DNA of 64,000 bases, taken from NCBI GenBank assembly GCA_977017575.1, contig CDRNVI010000012.1, forward strand, positions 682,001 to 746,000, read 5' to 3'. A program made the position numbers and the translations under genes. Of this stretch, positions 42,007 to 52,681 are shown in pieces; position 1 is the first letter of the stretch; each line of letters starts with the position of its first letter. Source of the stretch: Paramoeba atlantica. Its lineage: Eukaryota; Discosea. The notes below the pieces were generated by a model, which was not told the DNA's origin, did no database searches, and saw only the letters and a program-made list of their open reading frames with translations.

Positions 42007-42425
42007 TTAATAATGTTTCGTTGCTTTCAGCCTTTGGTGATTAATAATGTTTCGTTGCTTTCAGCCTTTGGTGATTACTGTTTCGCTGCTTGGTTAGGTT
42101 TCAGCCTTTGGTTATTTTTTTTTTTTGCTGCTTGGTGATTATTGTTCCGCAGCTTTCAGCTCTTGGTTGTTACTGTTTCGCTGCTTTGGGTTATCACCGT
42201 TTCGCTGCTTTGAGTCGTCACTTTTTCGCTGCTTTCAGCATTCGGCTATTACTGTTTTGCTTTTTTGAGTAACATGTGAATAAATAAAGGAACGGAAAAC
42301 ACGTGAAACTATTATTTTGAGTATACAGCAACATTGTATACTGCCATTGTATACTACAACAAGACGTTAAAGTCGTAAAAAAAGACTAAATCATTGATCG
42401 ACTAAAAAAAAATAAACGCGTCTTT
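42007..42425 (+). mobile_element. SINE-like retroposon, copy 2
   Basis: Same sequence as 26900-27287 in opposite orientation, with the first 34 bp duplicated in tandem and an extra T-run near 42116. It is 3'-truncated at CGCGTCTTT, where an 18-bp-type monomer (TTAAGACCTTTACTTT) takes over instead of the normal tail. Confidence 0.75.
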
Positions 42426-42517
42426 AGACCTTTACTTTTATTAAGACCTTTACTTTAAAAAAAAAAAAAAAAAAAAAGTATGTGGATCAAAAGGTTTTTT
42501 TTTTTTTTTTTGTGAGC

Positions 42518-42551
<34 letters not shown>

Positions 42552-42798
42552 GGGGAAGGAAGTAGGGGAAGGAAGGAAGTAGGGTGAAAGGTTTTAAGTG
42601 GTGGAAAGTTCGAAACATAGATATAAACATTAGAATCAATACTACTCCCCCCCCCCAAAAAAAAAAAAAAAAAAATTAACAGAGTCATTAAAGAATCGTT
42701 GAGTAAGGACCCGAAAATTGCACCAGTGCTGAGAGCAGCAAGTAAAAAAAAAAAATCTCCCGCTTTTTTTTTGTGAACACTATTGTGGTATTCTTGAT
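42426..42798. other. A/T-rich junction region with 18-bp monomers and a tiny CRE fragment
   Basis: Two 18-bp-like units (42426-42460), then long A- and T-runs separated by short unique pieces. At 42681-42743 (+) is a CRE fragment (VIKESLSKDPKIAPVLRAAS) followed by A12. At 42774-42803 is a 30-bp segment shared in reverse with 46870-46903. Confidence 0.6.
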
Positions 42799-44531
42799 TT
42801 ATCTTGTCTCCTCGTCCTCAGGTGTCTTATGTGATTCCTCCAACGTCCCTGCAGGTGCTGGCGGTTCCATGCGTTGTGCCATCCGAGCTGAAAAGGTTTT
42901 TTGATGCTCAAAAACGGCATGTCGCGATGAAGTGTACGCAGCGTTCCGCAAGGGTTCTGTTGCTGGAATACCCAATCCACCTTTCTTTAAAGGTAGTCTT
43001 GCTATCATTTCTTGCTCTGGACTCAGAGGTCCCAACCACGATGTGACGACATTCTTGATCTCGTGGTCAAATTTTTGCGCTAGCTCAAGTGAGGCCTCTG
43101 GTTTATGTACCCGTACGTGATAACGGTGCCGAACGTTTACGCTGCGCGATAGCAAAAGCAGGGACGCGTTGTTGGCACCCATCTTTTTAAGACGTCTGAA
43201 TATCGTATGGTGTTTTTCCAGCGTTCGGATTAATTCGGATCCTATGCGCTGTTCCTCCCCAACGAATGCACCCAGTACTTTAATGACTTCGCTCTCTGTA
43301 CGCACACCTTCTTCTTTGAGTGTTGATGGAATGGGGGCGTCGCTTTTCCCTTCAAACCAGATGCATTTTTCGTTATTGAGTTGAATTCCTTTAGTGAGAA
43401 GCAGGGTTTGTAACCGGTGGTATGCCGCCTCGACCTCTTTTCCACTAGGAGAAGTGAGGCTGACGTCGTCGACGTAAGCTAGAACTTTGACGTTTGGAAA
43501 TTCCTGCGCTATGGTCTCCAACATGGGTTGCAGAAAGCAGCAAAAGAAAACCGTCGAGAGTGGGGAGCCTTGACGAACACCTGCATTGCTCTCAAGTACG
43601 CAGTACAATGTACCGGTATGTCCGTAAAAAAGAAGTTCTGAGGCTTCTTTGTATTGCGCCGCAAACACTCTTTGAAAGGGCTTCATTGTGGCGAAACCAA
43701 AGACTGCTTTTGCTATTTCGTCACGGGATGGAACGTTGAATGCGTTGCGAAAGTCGAGCGATAAAATGACGTGGCCTTGCTCATATAGATCACTGAGATT
43801 ATGTATTACGCTTTCACAACCGGATTTGGATAACACTCCTTGTTGAAGGGGCTGGAATAAGGTAGCGAGCGATGATTCGTGTCGAAGTAATAGGACGAGT
43901 TCAGCGAGTTTTAGTAGTGTTTCTCCCATGGCGATTGGACGAACTCCTCCATTTGGCTTTGGAATAGCCACCAATCGAGCTCTTTTCAATCGTCGCATAA
44001 TGTCGGTAGGCAGCACCCCGTTGACCAGATCCACTAGCATGTGGCACAAGCTTCTGCAGCATATTTCGTCGTCGATTAGCAGACGGAGAATGATTAGCAG
44101 ACGGAGAATTTTTTTTTCAGACGGAGAATGACGTCATTCATCCCGGTCGGACCTGGAGATGAACCTTTGGCCAACCGGCGACCAGCAAGTCGAAGTTCCT
44201 CGGGCGATATGCAAGCCATTGCCGGCGCATCGGGTGGCAACGTGAAGGTGCAAGGATGCTTTGGATGTAGTTTCTCCAATTTTTCCAGAATTTCCTGATC
44301 TGACGCACTTGTTGTGATCATTTCCCGGTCTAAAATTTTAGTAGCCCTGGATGTCGCACCCTCCTTTACTAGCCGCATTGCTTTCTTAATGGCTCGATTG
44401 TCACAGTTTTCTTCGTGGGTCTTGTTAGTATCGTTGCGTGATCGAAAAGGGCGATTCCTGCGTCTTCTTTCTGATTCGGCCCGTACTGTCGGATTCTGGC
44501 TCGTACGAAATCTTTGCAGCTGATATCCTTT
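42799..44531 (-). pseudogene. CRE9: CRE-like LINE, pre-RT to thumb
   Basis: Starts near 44531 (SERRRRNRPFRSRN), then AIKKAMRLVKEGATSRATKI and SSPGPTGMNDVILRL. A local rearrangement follows, then 44049-42799 is open: RLKRARLVAIPKPNGGVRPI, DFRNAFNVPSRDE, GVRQGSPLSTVFF, AYVDDVSLTS, KCIWFEG, KKGGLGIPATEPLR. It is cut at its 3' side (DEETR) before the zinc and endonuclease region. RT catalytic residues are present. Confidence 0.85.
44072..44128 (-). repeat. 18-bp duplication and bare poly(A) insert in CRE9
   Basis: On the minus strand ATTCTCCGTCTG, then A8, then ATTCTCCGTCTGCTAATC twice. The A8 flanked by a 12-bp direct repeat looks like a target-primed insertion that contributed only tail. Confidence 0.6.
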
Positions 44532-44880
44532 CTTGAGAAGGACAAACGGGGTACAGACTATGCGATATGAAGGAACAATGGCAGGAATGTGTTTCGTTTT
44601 TTTTTGTTTTTGTTTTGATTTGAAAGAACTTCACGATATTCAAGTTCAAGTAAAATCAAAATTTCCATTGTGCAATTCTTTTCGTAAACTTTCAGTATCT
44701 GGGCCGTTGTATACGAGGTTCCGTGACTGTGATGAATCCGAGTGTTCTGATTGCGTGTCGCAGTCCGTTTGCAAGATGTTCTTTATATTCAACGAACTTG
44801 AATTTGAGATTTTGATTCACTTTTTATAAAGAACAGTGACAAAGAACACTACATAAGAAAAAGGTCTGTTTCAAAGTAAA
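44532..44880 (-). other. Non-coding stretch with a YR-repeat fragment
   Basis: 44625-44697 matches 23180-23250 in reverse and carries the YR-type terminus CTTTTCGTAAACTTTCAG. The remainder (44700-44880) is unrecognised; a short minus-strand frame there is too short to assign. Confidence 0.5.
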
Positions 44881-45118
44881 CTTCGTAGCCTGACATCTTC
44901 GTCTTCTTTTCTTCGTCTGACGCAATCGTCTCAAAGCCTGTCGCCAATGAGAACTTGACTGCCGATAGCAACTTATGCCATATCTGGTTTTTGAGCTTTT
45001 GCGGACTATCCGCGTATTCACGCATGAGGTCTCTGAAAATTGAAATGACGCATGGAATGAATTCGGTTTCAATGGTTTTTGTCGTGGGAAGTGGTTCAAA
45101 GTCAAGGTCTTTTTTTCT
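44881..45118 (-). pseudogene. CRE-like LINE pre-RT fragment
   Basis: About 75 codons (KDLDFEPLPTTKTIETEFIP, IWHKLLSAVKFSLAT) matching the block ahead of the RT. It overlaps in family position with the start of CRE9, so it may be a separate copy. It is joined head-to-head to CRE10 at 45118/45119. Confidence 0.75.
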
Positions 45119-46806
45119 CAATACCATCTTTCCACCCCCCGCACCATCGACGCCATCGCCACCTCGGGCACCCTCACCTCCGCCGTCTGCGCCGACGCCT
45201 CCGCCATCTCCGCGATCTTCGTTGCCTCCTACACCGCTCGCATTTCGAGGGCCGACGACCCTTCCGCCGACTGAAGCGCGTTCGCCGTCGCCACCTCCGC
45301 CCCTCACATTGCGGGAGCCGTCGTCCCCCCAAACGAATACACCGCGATCGGACCCGGTGTTACCACCACCATTGCCGTCTCCGACACCACTACCCTTGCC
45401 GCTGCCGACACCCCGCAAGCCTCGAATCAAAGTGATAATGCAGAAAAAGAAGCCTGAGGATCACAGGTTGCACCGAGATAAAGAACAAACAACTCTGGAA
45501 CCCTCTCGTCTGGAAACACTCGGGAAAGTTGCTGGCGTCGTCGGAAAAACCGTGTGGAAAGGTCTTCTGACACTGCACGGTTTCCCAACTGCGGAAGAAA
45601 GATTGGAGCGCGAACGAAGGCTCTCGGAGATCGAAGCTCAAGAAAAGCAATTCAGCGCCCCATCGCCCACTTCGTCGGACTTGGCTACATCCTCCGTTGT
45701 CAAAAGCATTGAGACTCCAGCGCCGAGCATGAGAGGAGAGACGAAGGAGTCAGATACACAGGATCAGACCTTTGCTGACTGTATTACGCCCGACGAAACT
45801 CGGGCTCACCCCAACTGAACCGATTCGCGAAGCAGCGTTCTTCAAATCCAAACGAGCAGCTATGGAGCGACCAATTCATCTTTCAGCTCCCGCTACTCTA
45901 ATGGATTTGCCAGCGCTGAACTCGCTCTCCAGCCAACGACCTCTCACTGATGAAGCGGTTACGGAAGAAGTCCACCACAATGCAGTGCGCGAGTCTTTGA
46001 TGAAAGACAAGGGTCAGGCTGATATCATTCGTGTGGCCAGTGCGAAAGGGAATTACAATTGGCTCACCGCTTGCACCAAATTCATTCCTTCGCGACTTTT
46101 CACGTTGGCGATAATGCCCCGTTTCGGAATAGAGCATCCGTTGCTACCATCGAAGGTACAATGTCCTGGGTGCCACGTTCTCCTCACCTCCAGCAGCGCA
46201 ATTGCTCACGTGTCCGGATGCGTTAAATGCTCTGGGATTAACGCTACCACAAAACACAACAGAATGGTGCGTCAACTCTATGCGCTATGTATTAAGGCCG
46301 GCATTCCCTGCGAGCTCGAACCTAGACAATTCGCGACATACACCTGCGGAAAGTGCGGTACCACTGTTGACGGTGAAAATAAAGCGTCACACCAAAGGAC
46401 TTGCGGATCTGGTTCATTCCACCATTCCGGGCCAGATTTAGTCATCCATTGGGCAGACGGGGACATCTTTTATGATTTTACCGTCATACACGAGCTTTCA
46501 CAATCCAACATCAAACGCAGCGGCGCAATTCTCATGCGAGACGCTATCAAGCGTAAGATTAACCGGTACGTCGTGTCGAGCTTAATTCCGAAACAGCAGT
46601 TTTTGTGCATTCCCATGCTTTCTGGAGGCGCCATGCATCCAAACACCAAGGAATTATTGTCGGCTCTTGCAGATGCATGTGGACTGGCACGCGATAAGAT
46701 TCACCAGGATTTCGCTTTGCAATTGCAAGAACTGAATGGTTCGGTCGCAATGTCTCAATTTAGGAAATACTTGGCACCGGTCGATGGAGATGAAACGGCC
46801 CTGTGA
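45119..46806 (+). pseudogene. CRE10: internally deleted CRE-like LINE lacking the RT
   Basis: 45119-45800 is the N-terminal region (Pro-rich, then LGKVAGVVGKTVWKGLLTLH as in CRE3). It is joined at about 45800 to the region after the RT (LGLTPTEPIREAAF), and then runs open to 46804-46806: CPGCHVLLTS..GCVKCSGINATTKHN, CGKCGTTV, endonuclease SGPDLVIHW..FYDFTVIHELSQ, KINRYV, LQLQELNG. All of the RT is missing and the two parts are in different frames. The 5' end is truncated. Confidence 0.85.
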
Positions 46807-47041
46807 ATACCAGTTGAATGCCGTTAGCGAGGTGCGTTAAAAAAAAAATAGGAAATCTTTAACGGTGAATTTTGAATACACGATAAATCAAGAATACCAC
46901 AATAGTGTTCACATTAGTAATTCACCATAGCAAACGTCATATTCGTCTGTATACACATGGGGTTACATCTGGGGGGTGTATATATCAAATCAGTTGAATT
47001 CTCACAACAGGTACAATGCCCCCTTTTTTTTTTTTTTTTTT
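46807..47041. other. CRE10 3' UTR and YR2-type repeat fragment
   Basis: An A10 run at 46839; the 30-bp segment also found at 42774; then 46922-47021, the reverse complement of about 100 bp of the YR2 A repeat (16253-16352). A long T-run (47022-47047) follows. Confidence 0.7.
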
Positions 47042-47130
47042 TTTTTTGCAGTCAAAAAAGCGACACGACTGGTTTTGGAACAGCAAAGGTTCTGGAAAAG
47101 GTGTCTTACAAAGGGAATCGACTCGTTCCT
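47042..47130 (+). pseudogene. CRE11: second RT-less CRE-like fragment
   Basis: VKKATRLVLE (pre-RT) runs within about 25 bases into VLEKVSYKGN (post-RT), in another frame. The junction GCAAAGGTTCTGGA fits the consensus at both places in intact copies (AKVLD and AKVLE), so the deletion used a short direct repeat. Confidence 0.7.
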
Positions 47131-47255
47131 TCTCCTCATTTTTCCTTCCCCCCTTCTCTCGCTTCTTTGAGAGAAAACTACAACCGCACATCTCTAACTA
47201 TATATTAAAAAACGAGTGTAAGAAATCCATTCTAAAGAAATTAAAGCTAAATCTA
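47131..47255 (-). other. CRE12 3' UTR with conserved hairpin
   Basis: Reading on the minus strand, TTCTCTC..GAGAGAA forms a stem followed by GGGGGGAAGG, as in CRE14 and at 39385-39430. Confidence 0.55.
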
Positions 47256-48895
47256 GAAGCCATAAGTATCCTCCTCTGTACGGGGCTCCAAGAACCGACG
47301 CAACTGGCAGTTTAACACTGCCCCATTCAATTCTTGCAAATGCAGCGCAAAGTCTCGTTCCACCGCCTGCGGATTCATGGACGATTTCTCGGCCAAAATG
47401 TGTAGTAGCTCTCTTGTGTTGGCGTGAAGTGATCCGCTTCTAAGGATGGGTAAGCACCGAAAGTTGTCCTCTCTTAATATTTTGGTCGCCACGTACTTGG
47501 TGCGTTTCCTCGTGATCGCGTCTTGGAGTGCTTTTGCTGGCTTGGTACCGAGAATGGAAGGAGCGAGCTCGTGTACGACTGTAAGGTCATAAAAGATCTC
47601 CCCTGTGGCCCAATATACTACCAAATCGGGGCCCGATCGATGCAACGCGCTGCCTTTGCACGCTGTTGCATGCTCCCTCTTTCGCTCTTCGGAAATTACC
47701 TCCGAGCACCCGAGGCACGTGTACGATGAAAACTGACGGGGCTCCCGCTCGCATGGGATACCGGCCTTCATGCAAAGGTCGTAGATGTAACGAATCAGAC
47801 AATTGTGCTTCGTAGTCGAATTCGTTCCGGTGCACCTGACGCATCCCGGCACGTGGGTGAGAGCGGTCTCGCCGTTGATTTCCGTTTTGCAGCCCGGGCA
47901 GAGAAAGGATGAAGGGAGCTCCGGGTGACAGATACCGAGCCTCGGCATCACTGCTAGGGTGTATTGTCGCGTCGGTATAAATCGTTCGGTCGCGTGCAGC
48001 CACGAGTAGCTTCCTTTCCGAGTAGTTGCCTGCATTATCTGCGCAGTTTTCTTGGTTTCACACAGACGCGTTTTTATCGCCTTGTGTACTGCTTTCTCCG
48101 CAGACTCTTCTTCCGGTACAGCGGCCACTGTTGAGGCATCGCACGTCGCGACTTGAGCTGAAAACTTTTTTTGCTGCTCTAAAGCTGCGTGATGCGAAGC
48201 GTCATATGCGGCCACTCGGATAGAGTCCGTTGAAGACAGGCCCAAACCACCCATCGACAGCGGCAAACGAGCCCACTCGACTTGATCGGATGTCAAAGGA
48301 CCAAGCCATGCTTTCAGAACGTCTTCTACCTCTGAGTCAAATTCCTTCGCCATCTCTCCAGATGCCTCCGGCGCGTGCGTTCGAATCTGGTATCTTTGTC
48401 TCACATTGACGCATTTCGACAGGATGAGGCACGAGACATTATTTGCTCCCATTCTCCGCAATCTTCTAAAAATTGTTTTATGCTTACGAAGATTCCTTAA
48501 AAGAAGATTGCTGACCCGTTCATTTTCTCCGATGTATGCCCCTAGTGCTTTCAGGGCATCTGACTCAGAATTCACCCCGGCCATCTTTAGAGTCTCTGGA
48601 ATTTCTCTACCTTCTCTCCCGCCAAACCACACACATTTTCTGTTAGCGAGTTGTACATCTCTCTCGCCCAAAAGGTCCCACAGTCTATAGAACGCTTTCG
48701 TCAAAAGATCCGCGTCGTCGGACACCAGATTTATGTCATCGATATAGGCAAAAATTTTCAGCGTTGGGTATTCAAGAGCCAATGTTGCGAGCATTGGCTG
48801 CATGAAGGTGCAGAAAAGAAAGCTGGAAAGCGGCGACCCCTGCCGCACACCTCGAGAACTACTAACCGTGCCGTGTAGCGTAATTCCGAGAGTAA
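47253..48895 (-). pseudogene. CRE12: CRE-like LINE from mid-RT to C-terminus
   Basis: 547 open codons: GVRQGSPLSSFLF, AYIDDINLVS, KCVWFGG, MGGLGLSSTDSIR, CPGCKTEINGE..HVPGCVRCTGTNSTTKHN, CLGCSEVI, SGPDLVVYW..YDLTVVHELAP, KRTKYV, LHLQELNG. It starts partway through the RT (GITLHGTVSSSR), so it is 5'-truncated at about 48895, close to a single 18-bp-type monomer (48908-48923). Confidence 0.85.
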
Positions 48896-49169
48896 TTCCG
48901 ATAATATATTTGTTAAGACCCTTTGAGTCTATAAATCAGCTCGACTGCCGATATCGTTGGCGAGAGGCACGGAGGAAACGGCGGTGCTGTCAACAGGGGA
49001 AGCCGAGTAAATTGGAAATAAGTTAAGGCTGCAAGTTGCAGCTATAAGGTTAAAAATTTTTGCACAAATGATGGCGAATATATCTAAATATAGTTACCTT
49101 CGTCAAAAAAAAAAAGATATTTTATTTATAAAAGGATTTTCTGCAAAAAAAAAAAAAAAAAAAAAATAG
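48896..49169 (+). other. Unassigned sequence ending in poly(A)
   Basis: Contains one 18-bp-like unit (TTTGTTAAGACCCTTT). The sequence at 48960-49080 is unrecognised. A11 at 49105 and A23 at 49145-49167 suggest stacked plus-strand retroposon tails. The SL of SLR2 begins directly after the second tail. Confidence 0.5.
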
Positions 49170-49200
49170 ACGATAAAGATACAGTTTCTGTACCTTGTTG
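49170..49200 (+). repeat. Spliced-leader exon copy (5' end of SLR2)
   Basis: The leader lacks its first few bases (begins ACGATAAAG) and ends CAGTTTCTGTACCTTGTTG. TTTTCTTCC follows, not a GT donor. Confidence 0.85.
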
Positions 49201-49860
49201 TTTTCTTCCATACACCATCTTCCAGACCATGGGAGGGCACCCCCCTCAAATACACTCCTTTTTGTCGGCATCCCCCTTCCCCGTCTCGTCCCATCACCCC
49301 CCTGCGCCGCATCCCCCCACCTCACCCTCCCTCCGCAGTGCGCTTGCCCCCCTGTTGTGTTTCTCTCTCGCGTCCCCCACCCCCGTGTCAGCAGCCAAAA
49401 GTATACAATACTTGCTCACGGGGTGGGGGCAGAGTTCCTGGCAGATGGGCCCGTGCTTCGCCTCCTCTCGCCCCTGCGTCAGTCCCCCCGTGTCTCTCTC
49501 CGCGCTCTTCTCCCTCGGCGTGACGACGTCTTTGTGTTTCGTGGCCTCCACGTCTCCCACCCTCGTACGGCAACCAAAAGTATTTATTACTGCTAACGGG
49601 GTGGGAGCGGAGGTGCAGGACCATACGGGCCTGGGTGCATGCGGATCGGTGAGTGGGGTAGGGAGTGGGGGAAGGGAAGTACGAGAGGGCTAAGAGGAGT
49701 AGGTGTGGAAAGTATGGGGAGTAAGGGAAAGTGAAGGGCCGTAAGTGTGGAAATTGTGGAAAAGTTGGACTCCATACATAAAAAGTTAGACTCAATACTA
49801 AAAAAAATAGAGGCAATGCCGCGATTCATACTTCTCCCCCCTTATTAATTGCAAAAAAAA
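49170..49860 (+). mobile_element. SLR2: SL-headed short retroposon with RLE1-type tail
   Basis: SL copy, a GC- and pyrimidine-rich body with two diverged units of about 175 bp (around 49380-49460 and 49556-49640, each with AACCAAAAGTAT- or AGCCAAAAGTAT-type sequence and a nearby CGGGGTGGG), a purine-rich part, then A8 and 50 bp identical to the RLE1 3' end (AATAGAGGCAATGCCGCG to TTAATTGC) with a poly(A) tail. The last 50 bp are either a tail shared with the LINE or a separate truncated LINE end. Several frames are open because of base composition; I see no protein. Confidence 0.6.
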
Positions 49861-50258
49861 ACAAAAGAAAGGGTCTTAACAAAAGAAAGGGTCTTAACAA
49901 AAGAAAGGGTCTTAACAAAAGAAAGGGTCTTAACAAAAGAAAGGGTCTTAACAAAAGAAAGGGTCTTAACAAAAGAAAGGGTCTTAACAAAAGAAAGGGT
50001 CTTAACAAAAGAAAGGGTCTTAACAAAAGAAAGGGTCTTAACAAAAGAAAGGGTCTTAACAAAAGAAAGGGTCTTAACAAAAGAAAGGGTCTTAACAAAA
50101 GAAAGGGTCTTAACAAAAGAAAGGGTCTTAACAAAAGAAAGGGTCTTAACAAAAGAAAGGGTCTTAACAAAAGAAAGGGTCTTAACAAAAGAAAGGGTCT
50201 TAACAAAAGAAAGGGTCTTAACAAAAGAAAGGGTCTTAACAAAAGAAAGGGTCTTAAC
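49861..50258 (+). repeat. 18-bp minisatellite array, about 22 near-perfect copies
   Basis: CTTAACAAAAGAAAGGGT units, highly uniform, starting inside the poly(A) of SLR2 and ending at CTCTCGAGAAATCGG. Uniformity suggests recent amplification. Open on all frames purely because the unit length is a multiple of three. Confidence 0.95.
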
Positions 50259-50297
50259 TCTCGAGAAATCGGAATTTATTTGAAAAAGCCTCCATTG

Positions 50298-50556
50298 AAT
50301 TGCACTTCCGGAAGAAAAACATATAGTCAATCAGATATAGTAAGCGTATGTAAACTGTAATGTTTAATCTGTAGAACTACAGAGCTACCGAAATATAACA
50401 TCCATCATGGACAACAGAGTAAAAGACATTATCTTCACCAGTACTGTAATATCAACTTCGCGAAGTAAGTATCAAATCTATTTTATATACCTCATGAACT
50501 TTTTCCTGGAGAGAACTCCCTTCCCTCCCTTTCTCGAACGGGTGTCCACGCGGGGA
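50298..50556 (-). repeat. YR3 repeat B2
   Basis: 259 bp, matching B1 (50759-51017). It carries TCTCGAACGGGTGTCCACGC, which is related to the YR2 B start. Confidence 0.9.
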
Positions 50557-50582
50557 GTGGTTTGGGGGTTGGTGGGTGGGGC

Positions 50583-50758
50583 AAAAAGTTTCAAAGGATA
50601 AAAACGCGCTCTATTACCAGTTCACTGTATAATGTTTTGTGTCACTATATAAACTAGTTTATGAATAACAAACGTACAATGCCCGTCGGCCAACTAACGT
50701 AAATATAATTCTCAGAAATCAAAATTTCCATTGTACAATTCTTTTCGTAAACTTTTAG
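50583..50758 (-). repeat. YR3 repeat A2
   Basis: 176 bp, matching A1 (54917-55092). It is separated from B2 by the G-rich linker 50557-50582 (TGGTTTGGGGGTTGGTGGGT). Confidence 0.9.
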
Positions 50759-51017
50759 AATTGCACTTCCGGAAGAAAAACATATAGTCAATCAGATATA
50801 GTAAGCGTATGTAAACTGTAATGTTTAATCTGTAGAACTACAGAGCTACCGAAATATAACATCCATCATGGACAACAGAGTAAAAGACATTATCTTCACC
50901 AGTACTGTAATATCAACTTCGCGAAGTAAGTATCAAATCTATTTTATATACCTCATGAACTTTTTCCTGGAGAGAACTCCCTTCCCTCCCTTTCTCGAAC
51001 GGGTGTCCACGCGGGGA
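50759..51017 (-). repeat. YR3 repeat B1
   Basis: Directly abuts A2 at 50758/50759, the diagnostic inner junction of split direct repeats. Confidence 0.9.
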
Positions 51018-51032
51018 CCACCCTTTCGCCAG

Positions 51033-52681
51033 TCAATCTTTCACCCCTTTCGCCACATTGTCGCAATCCCATCCTCCTCGGCTTATTGGATCCGCAGGGT
51101 TCAGTTTTGACGGAATGTAATGCGGCTGTACTATTATACCCTGTCTCTTTAAAAACTTAAGTAAACCTATCAATTCGATATTTATTCCATCCGATTTGGT
51201 CGATTTTTTGCATATGGAAGCTAAGCATGATGTATTATCAATAAATAGGTCTACGCAGGTACCTCGTTGAAAATGGTGCGACAATTTCTCGAACGCGAGA
51301 CGAACGGCCCTCGTCTCCGCTCGATTGACTTCATAATCGAAATCATCTTCCCAGCGACCTCCCACACATATCACGGAACCGTGGTCCAAATATATTATTC
51401 CTCCCCAACCTTTTGACGAAGCGTCCGTATACAAAACGTGGCTATGTGGTACAGTGTCGGGATGAGGCGGCGGCGCCACGAATATGTTTGAAATCAACTT
51501 TTTCTTCCATCGCGTCAAGTCCATGGTTACATTGGGGGGAAGATGAACCTTCACATCCAATAATGTCGGATCATTGTTTAACGCATTTATACGGCGCCGC
51601 ACTAATTTTAAGGTGAAGTGGTAATTGGCAACGGGTTCTCCCAGTACTGCTGATGCATGGACCAATCTACCCACAGCTGATTCTAGTTTTCCGTACGTTG
51701 CATTCCGAAAAGTATCGCCTTGCATCTTTTTCACGATTCTCGGTCCCATTCTTACCTTACCTTCGGTATGGCTGTATTCCACGCCATTAAAAACATACTG
51801 CTTCATGGGCTCCTTTTCTTTATCCTTAAACGTGGCGTTAACTTTCTCCGCGCGAGTTTCCACAAATTCCGTATACTGCTGAACTTGGTCTAGTGAACCT
51901 GCACTTCTCAATCCATCCACATATACATCGACCTTAAACTGTTCTGTATACGCCGTCTCGGCTCTGCAATACTCCGGATCTCCTGCGATTGTGGATGTAA
52001 TGGTGTGCATCAGTTCCGGGGCGCACCGGTGCCCCATTGGCATCACATTAAGTTCAAACAACTCACCGTTTACTGCGCGAAATCGAAATTTTGTTCTACT
52101 TGCTACCGGAATCGGTACTTGATAAAATCCACATGTCAGGTCACGCTTCACACCAAAAGCTTCCTGCGCTTGATGGAGATAATAAGCCGCGTGTTTTAAC
52201 GGGACGTGCGGCATGTACTCGTTCTTAATTCGCTCATTATCCTCCTTCGTCCAGGCTATGAAGCGCCGCCTCTCCGTTTCCCCTTTATCGTCCGCAGGCT
52301 CAACTACTGTGAACGGTATCACCCATTGATTGGATGGTCTTTTGTTCTCCTCCTCAGGGGAAACACGCGAAACAATACGTGCGTCTAGCAAATGACTAAT
52401 ATCTTCCATGTTCAATCGTGGATTTACCTTTGGCTCACTATCGGGTTTCTTCCTCCGATCCAACAAAGTATTCAACGTTTCTCTAAACCGGTTTCTTGTA
52501 CTTCCATTCATCATGTTCTCAATTTCATTGACATCCATTTTGGGAATTTTCTTTACGTGCAGTGGTAGCTTTAAATCTTCCTCCGTGGCCAATTTTGTCG
52601 TACGTCTGGTACGTACAATCGTGTATCGATGCTTTTCCTGCGGCATGTCCCGCAAATATTCTCGAAATAACTCCTTCATTG
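51033..52681 (-). CDS. YR3 reverse transcriptase and RNase H
   Basis: The frame is open further upstream (to 53927) through the recombinase region, but recognisable RT sequence lies in this part: VIPFTVVEPADD, RRRFIAWTKEDNERI, VMPMGHRCAPELMH and the active-site box VDVYVDGLRSAG (Y[IV]DG in all three YR lineages here). The RNase H follows: LYTDASSKGWGGII, NRAETRAVRLAFEKL, LFIDNTSC and a terminal NPADPISR motif. Sequences of this type are known from trypanosome VIPER and DIRS-like elements. Start uncertain because of the overlap. Confidence 0.85.

Noticed and set aside
49229-49693. Pro-rich proteins in SLR2
   Set aside because: Open frames arise from C-rich composition on both strands; no conserved domain and the region is an internal tandem repeat.
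1-50258. 18-bp arrays as CRISPR or telomeric repeats
   Set aside because: Units are contiguous with no spacers, the host is eukaryotic, and the unit is not TTAGGG-like. They lie internally among elements.
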